The notes beneath the pieces are model-generated. The model searched no databases. It had not been told where the DNA came from and saw only the letters and a program-made list of their open reading frames with translations. The translations under genes and the position numbers were made by a program. DNA of 27,870 bases from PKWO01 sp036384915 (GTDB lineage Bacteria; Pseudomonadota; Gammaproteobacteria; Burkholderiales; Burkholderiaceae_D): the NCBI GenBank assembly GCA_036384915.1, contig DASVLJ010000055.1, positions 1-27,870 on the forward strand. Direction: 5' to 3'. Shown here one piece after another: positions 23,677 to 27,870 of the stretch (position 1 is the first letter of the stretch; the number at the start of each line of letters is the position of its first letter).

Positions 23677-24087
23677 ATGAAAGAACCTACCATCATGGGC
23701 AAAGCCGCCACCGCCATGGCCATCGCATCGCTGCTGACCGCCGCGGCGGCGCATGCAGGCGAAGCGGCGCGCATCGAACTGTGGCATGACGCCGGCAAGC
23801 GAAGCGCAGCGAAAACCGTCATCGTCCCCTGCGCGACCGATCGGGAAGACAGTTCGGTCGTCTGCGCGGTCGACGGTGCCCCGCCCTCTTCGGCGTCATC
23901 TTCGGCGGGCGACTATTTCTGGATCAAGATCCGAGGCAATGCCGTGGCGTACTGGATTCGCCATGGCGATTGCGAGGCTGCGGAATTCGGTTTCGATGCC
24001 GGCGGTGCCGCTCGGCTGGACCGAAGCATGCCTTGCGCATCCTCCCCGGCGCTTCACTTCGCCATCACCATGCCGGTACGTTCCTGA
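23677..24087 (+). CDS. Small exported protein of unknown function
   Basis: 136 residues from ATG 23677, with GGAG 9 bases upstream; ATG 23695 is an alternative. A signal peptide with an Ala/Leu-rich core ends near AHA-GE (about residue 28). The mature protein of about 108 residues is beta-rich with four cysteines, suggesting two periplasmic disulfides, and ends LHFAITMPVRS. I do not recognise a family. The intergenic region behind it (24088-24315) holds an inverted repeat ACTTTGTGC/GCACAAAGT (24103-24111 with 24142-24150), which might end its transcript weakly. Confidence 0.6.
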   Translation: MKEPTIMGKAATAMAIASLLTAAAAHAGEAARIELWHDAGKRSAAKTVIVPCATDREDSSVVCAVDGAPPSSASSSAGDYFWIKIRGNAVAYWIRHGDCEAAEFGFDAGGAARLDRSMPCASSPALHFAITMPVRS

Positions 24088-24160
24088 AACATGGGAGACC
24101 CCACTTTGTGCCTCATTCTGCGCATCATTCGGCAAATCCGCGCACAAAGTTTCGGTGATT

Positions 24161-24185
24161 TTCGCCTGGGCAGCGGCATTTTCGC
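24161..24185 (+). promoter_or_regulatory. PIP-box-like / hrpII-box-like motif
   Basis: TTCGC-N15-TTCGC (24161-24165 and 24181-24185) fits exactly the plant-inducible-promoter consensus of Xanthomonas and the TTCG-N16-TTCG hrpII box of Ralstonia, bound by HrpX/HrpB for type III secretion genes. It lies 130 bp before the effector-like gene. The -10 hexamer (YANNNT) that should follow about 30 bp later is not found, so activity is uncertain. Confidence 0.45.
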
Positions 24186-24315
24186 ATCGGACATATTGGA
24201 AAACCTCACGCAGGAGTGAAATCGGAAAGACCGTCCTCGGACAACGGAAGATGGCAACAATGCCGTCGCGCTTTTTCCACTCTTTCTCAACAACAACTGC
24301 GACTAGGAACACATC

Positions 24316-26163
24316 ATGAAGGTCCAATCCGGCGAAATCCAATCAGAACATGTCGCTCACTCGGCGCCGAGTGAGATCACCGCGGCCGAAGACAAACCGG
24401 CCCCCACGCGCCCCGAGCGCCAGGCCTCGGCGCAATTCGCCGAATTGGGGCAGCTTTCGGCGATACAACGCTCCGCGTCCGACATCGGCCCGCGGCGCAC
24501 TCCCCTGGAAATCGGCGAGTCCTCAAGCGGCGCCGGCATCGGCTCATTGCCCGCCCGTTCCGCTTCGGCCATGCTGCTCGGGCGCCATCCCCTGCGCAGC
24601 GATAGCCAGATCACGACGCTGTCGCGCCATGCGGCCATCCACCCGCGCGCGGTGGACGTGCCGGACGCCTCCGCGGGTGAAGCCTCTTCCGGCTTGAAAT
24701 CGACCCTGCAGGCGTTTGCCCGCATGGCCGACGTCCGCACCTTGCTGTCCCGCGCCGACGACAGCGAATTTCTCGCGCCCTTGCAAGGCAGCGGCGGCGA
24801 ACTGGCGCGCCTGTCGGCCAACGTGGCCGGTCTGAAGGCCTTGCTCGGCGGCGACGACATCGCCATGCCGGCGGAATTGAAGAGCGCCATCGCGGCCAGG
24901 CTCGATCACGTCGACCAAGCCCTCGGCGAACTCGCCACCAACAAGCCCCTGACCGAACGCGCGGCGAAAATCGCCACCATCCACGCGCTGCTGGCCCCCT
25001 TGCCGCTGCTCGTTCCGATGTACAGCAAGCCCAAACAGCAAAAGGCCGAAGCGGAAATCATCGCCCTGATCTTCAAGGCCATGGTCGAAGGAATCGGCAT
25101 GATGCGCACGCCGACCACCGGCAACCTGCTGCTGAAAGACCGCACCATGTCGCGCTACTACGCGAACACGGTCCAGGCGGTGATGTTCGCCCTGCCCACC
25201 TTCGTCAAGAGCATGCAGAAGCTGAACAACAGCCTGCCCTTCAACGCCGCACTCGGCGTGCTGTCGACGGGCGCCCTGTTCGGCGGCTTCATGTCGAAGG
25301 AAATCAGGGAAAAGTTCAACAAAAAGTACAGTGGCGATGCCCATCCCGCGATGGCCAAGGCGCGCGAGCAAATGTTTTCCGGCGCCGCGCCCTTGAGCGA
25401 GGAACAGCAGCATCGCATTCGCGGAGTGTTGAACCGGATCGTCGATACCGTCGGCTCGGACCAGAAAAGCCTGATCGACACCAAGGAAGCCTTCGTCGCC
25501 GACGGGCACCACGAAATCAGCCCGCACGTCAGCAAGCAGGTTTCCATCGCCGTCGACGCCTACCAGCAGCTTGCCGAGGAATTGGCCAGCCTGCTCGGCC
25601 AGCACGCGCCGGAACTGGCCACGGAAAACCGCGACCGCAATGCCAAGCTGGCGCTGGCCATCTTCGCCACCGGCGTCTGCGTCGCCACCGCGGCCCTGAT
25701 GGTCCCGGACAAGATCGGCATGGTGGACCTCGGCTCGGACGCCGTGTTCACCTCGGCGCTGATGTTCAGCATGGTGGCCAATGCCAATGTCAGCCGCCGG
25801 GACGCCCTGGAGGAATTCAAGACCTTCGTCGGCTTGAGCATCGTCATGCTTGCGGTGCTGGCGGCCAACAAGGGCGCCAAGGATTATATGGAAAAGGGAA
25901 TGCACGGCCTCCTGGTCGGTTCCATCGCCATGACCGGGCTCAACCTGATCCTGCCCGGCCCGATCGGCCATTCCGCCGCATCGGGCCTGGAAAAATTGAT
26001 GAACCTGAAACCGAGCGATCTGGTGTCGGCGCTACACAGCGTCGGCAACAAGGTCTGGCAGATGCTCGGGGGCGGCGCGGCGGAACCGGCCCCGCGCCCC
26101 TCCAGTGTCGTCATCGAAGAGTTGGACGAGCATAGCGATTTGGAAAGCGGCTTGCCAGCCTAG
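24316..26163 (+). CDS. Candidate type III secretion effector, membrane-associated, unknown family
   Basis: 615 residues; AGGAAC lies 7 bases before the ATG. There is no Sec signal peptide. The first 125 residues are rich in Ser, Ala, Pro, Glu and Gln and low in order, like the secretion and chaperone-binding part of type III effectors. Next is a helical part (about 125-225) and a series of hydrophobic helices (about 225-330). After a polar segment come four more (about 443-463, 476-490, 502-516, 527-545). The tail is acidic and Ser/Pro-rich. The size and layout recall HopD1/XopB-type effectors, but I cannot confirm homology by eye. A PIP-like box precedes it. No secretion apparatus or chaperone gene is in view. 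A membrane protein of other function is the alternative. Confidence 0.5.
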   Translation: MKVQSGEIQSEHVAHSAPSEITAAEDKPAPTRPERQASAQFAELGQLSAIQRSASDIGPRRTPLEIGESSSGAGIGSLPARSASAMLLGRHPLRSDSQITTLSRHAAIHPRAVDVPDASAGEASSGLKSTLQAFARMADVRTLLSRADDSEFLAPLQGSGGELARLSANVAGLKALLGGDDIAMPAELKSAIAARLDHVDQALGELATNKPLTERAAKIATIHALLAPLPLLVPMYSKPKQQKAEAEIIALIFKAMVEGIGMMRTPTTGNLLLKDRTMSRYYANTVQAVMFALPTFVKSMQKLNNSLPFNAALGVLSTGALFGGFMSKEIREKFNKKYSGDAHPAMAKAREQMFSGAAPLSEEQQHRIRGVLNRIVDTVGSDQKSLIDTKEAFVADGHHEISPHVSKQVSIAVDAYQQLAEELASLLGQHAPELATENRDRNAKLALAIFATGVCVATAALMVPDKIGMVDLGSDAVFTSALMFSMVANANVSRRDALEEFKTFVGLSIVMLAVLAANKGAKDYMEKGMHGLLVGSIAMTGLNLILPGPIGHSAASGLEKLMNLKPSDLVSALHSVGNKVWQMLGGGAAEPAPRPSSVVIEELDEHSDLESGLPA

Positions 26164-26177
26164 CGCGGAGGCGTCGT

Positions 26178-26202
26178 CCGCCGCCGATGCGTTCGGCGGC
26201 GG
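26178..26202. terminator. GC-rich hairpin after the effector-like gene
   Basis: CCGCCGCCGA (26178-26187) pairs with TCGGCGGCGG (26193-26202) around a 5-nt loop, a perfect 10-bp stem 15 bases after the stop codon. No T-run follows, so it may be a pause or mRNA-stabilising hairpin more than a full terminator. Confidence 0.4.
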
Positions 26203-26283
26203 GCGGCATTGCGCCGCAGGGAGCCCATTCCATCGCACGCTCGGTAAATTTTGCAACGTTGAATGTGGATAGGACTCCTACCG

Positions 26284-27870
26284 ATGAAATTTCCTGCACG
26301 CCGTGTCTTTCTCGTTCTGTGCGCGGTTGCCATGGCATGCGCCCATCCAGCAACGGCGCGAGAGGCAGATTTTTTTCTGCCGGGCAAGCTGCATCAGCCC
26401 GGGGAAATCGAGAAGCTGGCACAGACCAATCCCGCTGAAGCCGTGCGCAGGATGCGCGAAATGGAAACGAAGGTCATGGAGAAAGCGCCGCCGGAAGACC
26501 AGCGCGATTTCAGAGCCGAACTGATCACCCTTCTCGTAGAACTCGGACAATACGATGCCGCCGAAGCCGAGATCGGCAAGCTCAAGGAACACGGCGACCG
26601 CTTTCACGACAATCAGGCCATGGCGCAGGCATTCCGGTTCGAATCCCTGGTCATGTTCTTCGAAGGAAAACTCGATCAAGCCCGGGAGGCAATCGAGAAA
26701 GCGGTTCCGTTGGCCGCCAAGTCGGCCCAGGACGACATCATCGCGGGCACGAACGATACCGCCGCCAGAATTTACCTTGAACAGGGAAATTTCCGCACCG
26801 CCCTCGAACACGAGCTGGCAAGCCTCGATGCCCTCAAGGGATCGGACAAGGAAGTCCTCAGAATGCGGGCTGAGTCGCTCAACTCCACAAGCCAAATCTA
26901 TGCCGGCCTCAAGGACGGCAAAAGGGCCTTGGAATACAGCGACAAGGCCATAGCCCTGGCGAAAAGCATCGACATGCCCGAGTTGGTAGACAACTTTGTC
27001 ATCGACCGCGGCATTGCCTACTCGCTGACGAGCGAACTGGAAAACGCGAAACAGTCCTTCGAACAAGCGCTGCAAGCCGCGCGCCGGTCTGGCGACGTGA
27101 AGACGGAAATGCTTGCGCTCGGCGACCTCTCCGACATGGCGCGCCGGCAGGAAAAATTTGTGCAATGCGCCGACTACGCGCAGACAGCCCTCGCGATGGC
27201 GGAGAAAATGCAAGTCAGCGAAGCGATACTCGGCTCGTACGCCAACCTGGGCCTGTGCCACATCAGCATGGGCATGCTCAAGCCGGGGCAGGCGGAGATC
27301 GAGCGCAGTCTCGACGGGCTGCGAAAGGCCGATGACCTGACGGACCTGGAAGAGGCCTACGGCCAGCTGGCGACGGCCTACAACAAGGCGGGGCAATACA
27401 AGAGCGCCATGGAAGCGCTGCAAGAGCAGCGCACGCTGGCGGAAAAGATTTTCCAGACCGACCGCGATCAAGCCATGGCGCAGATGCAAGCCAGGTTCGA
27501 CGCCAGCGAACGGCAGCGCAAGATCGACCTGCTGGAAAAGCAAAACACGATCCAGAGCGACGAACTCGAAAACAAGAACCTGCAGCGCACCGTGGCCATC
27601 CTGTCGGCCATCCTGGTGATCGTCGTGGCCTTCGTCATCATCCGCGAAAAGGAAGAATCGCGCCGGAAGGCGCACAAGAACAACCTCGACAAATCCAAAT
27701 TCATCGCCGACGCCGCGCACGACCTGCGTCAGCCCATGCAGGCCATCGGCAACCTGCTCGAAGCCTCGCGCCACGCCTTCTCGCGCGGCGACATGGCCAA
27801 GGGCCAGGAACTGGTCGATTCGGCGCAAAGCGCGGCGCAATCCATGCGCTCCTCGTTCAACTCGGTGCTC
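26284..27870 (+). CDS. TPR-containing sensor histidine kinase, 3' truncated by the window
   Basis: 529 residues are visible and the frame is open to the window end. A signal peptide or N-terminal anchor (residues 1-25, ending ATA-RE) is followed by about 370 residues of helical repeats with the TPR pattern (for example YGQLATAYNKAGQYKSAMEAL and YANLGLCHISMGML). A coiled coil and one membrane segment (about 438-458) come next, then a HisKA domain starting AAHDLRQPMQAIGNLLE with phospho-acceptor His479. The HDLRQP form is typical of a subgroup of hybrid kinases. The ATPase domain and any receiver lie beyond the window. The TPR part probably sits in the periplasm and binds a partner protein. The ribosome site is weak (AGGA, 11 bases upstream). 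It is 120 bp downstream of the effector-like gene. Confidence 0.85.
   Translation, partial: MKFPARRVFLVLCAVAMACAHPATAREADFFLPGKLHQPGEIEKLAQTNPAEAVRRMREMETKVMEKAPPEDQRDFRAELITLLVELGQYDAAEAEIGKLKEHGDRFHDNQAMAQAFRFESLVMFFEGKLDQAREAIEKAVPLAAKSAQDDIIAGTNDTAARIYLEQGNFRTALEHELASLDALKGSDKEVLRMRAESLNSTSQIYAGLKDGKRALEYSDKAIALAKSIDMPELVDNFVIDRGIAYSLTSELENAKQSFEQALQAARRSGDVKTEMLALGDLSDMARRQEKFVQCADYAQTALAMAEKMQVSEAILGSYANLGLCHISMGMLKPGQAEIERSLDGLRKADDLTDLEEAYGQLATAYNKAGQYKSAMEALQEQRTLAEKIFQTDRDQAMAQMQARFDASERQRKIDLLEKQNTIQSDELENKNLQRTVAILSAILVIVVAFVIIREKEESRRKAHKNNLDKSKFIADAAHDLRQPMQAIGNLLEASRHAFSRGDMAKGQELVDSAQSAAQSMRSSFNSVL

Noticed and set aside
24544..25971. 475-residue minus-strand ORF opposite the effector-like gene
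   Set aside because: His/Gly/Arg-rich composition typical of antisense shadows; the plus frame has a ribosome site and coherent hydrophobic helices.
26278..27840. 520-residue minus-strand ORF opposite the TPR kinase
   Set aside because: The plus strand encodes signal peptide, TPRs, membrane helix and HisKA; the minus frame is a shadow.
1..27870. CRISPR arrays, insertion sequences with transposase, prophage genes, rRNA
   Set aside because: No regularly spaced direct repeats, transposase motifs, phage structural genes or rRNA-like sequence were seen.

Overview
The window is high-GC DNA with densely packed genes on both strands. It reads as the chromosome of a betaproteobacterium, most likely Burkholderiales and perhaps Oxalobacteraceae. 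The basis is a phasin (polyhydroxybutyrate metabolism), an FNR-type regulator with TTGAC/T-N4-A/GTCAA sites, many sensory kinases and c-di-GMP proteins, and the GC-rich codon use that produces long antisense shadow ORFs. The taxonomic call is inference; there is no rRNA or marker gene here.

Layout. 1-577 has no protein gene but holds two strong hairpins and a minus-strand terminator. 578-846 is a nested palindromic element with 32-bp terminal inverted repeats, sitting between the GMC oxidoreductase gene and that terminator. 845-6689 carries a coupled GNAT acyltransferase/GMC oxidoreductase pair (minus), an odd tRNA-Thr (minus), a small methyltransferase-like gene (plus) and an OafA-type acyltransferase with an SGNH domain (minus); these look like surface polysaccharide or lipid modification functions. 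6778-12432 is a minus-strand signalling operon: a PAS-PAS-GGDEF-EAL protein followed by a hybrid histidine kinase with two receivers and an HPt domain.

12.8-18.5 kb looks like a low-oxygen module. It has a NarL-type response regulator, a CRP/FNR regulator with an FNR-like recognition helix but no N-terminal cysteine cluster, nicotinate phosphoribosyltransferase, a phasin-flavodoxin operon and a Spy/CpxP-like periplasmic protein. Four FNR-type palindromes lie in the promoter regions of these transcription units, so the local regulator (or a second FNR homologue) probably ties them together.

18.4-22.5 kb is a set of minus-strand accessory metabolic genes: NTF2-like protein plus GST, SDR plus a MerR regulator with a textbook 19-bp-spacer self-operator, and a small unknown protein with its own terminator. 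22.5-24.1 kb is a scarred region: an SDR gene remnant, a methyltransferase gene flanked by two near-identical 18-bp palindromes, a short palindrome related to the ends of the element at 578-846, and a small exported protein. 24.1-27.9 kb has a 615-residue protein that looks like a type III secretion effector behind a perfect TTCGC-N15-TTCGC (PIP-box-like) motif, then a TPR-containing sensor histidine kinase cut off by the window end.
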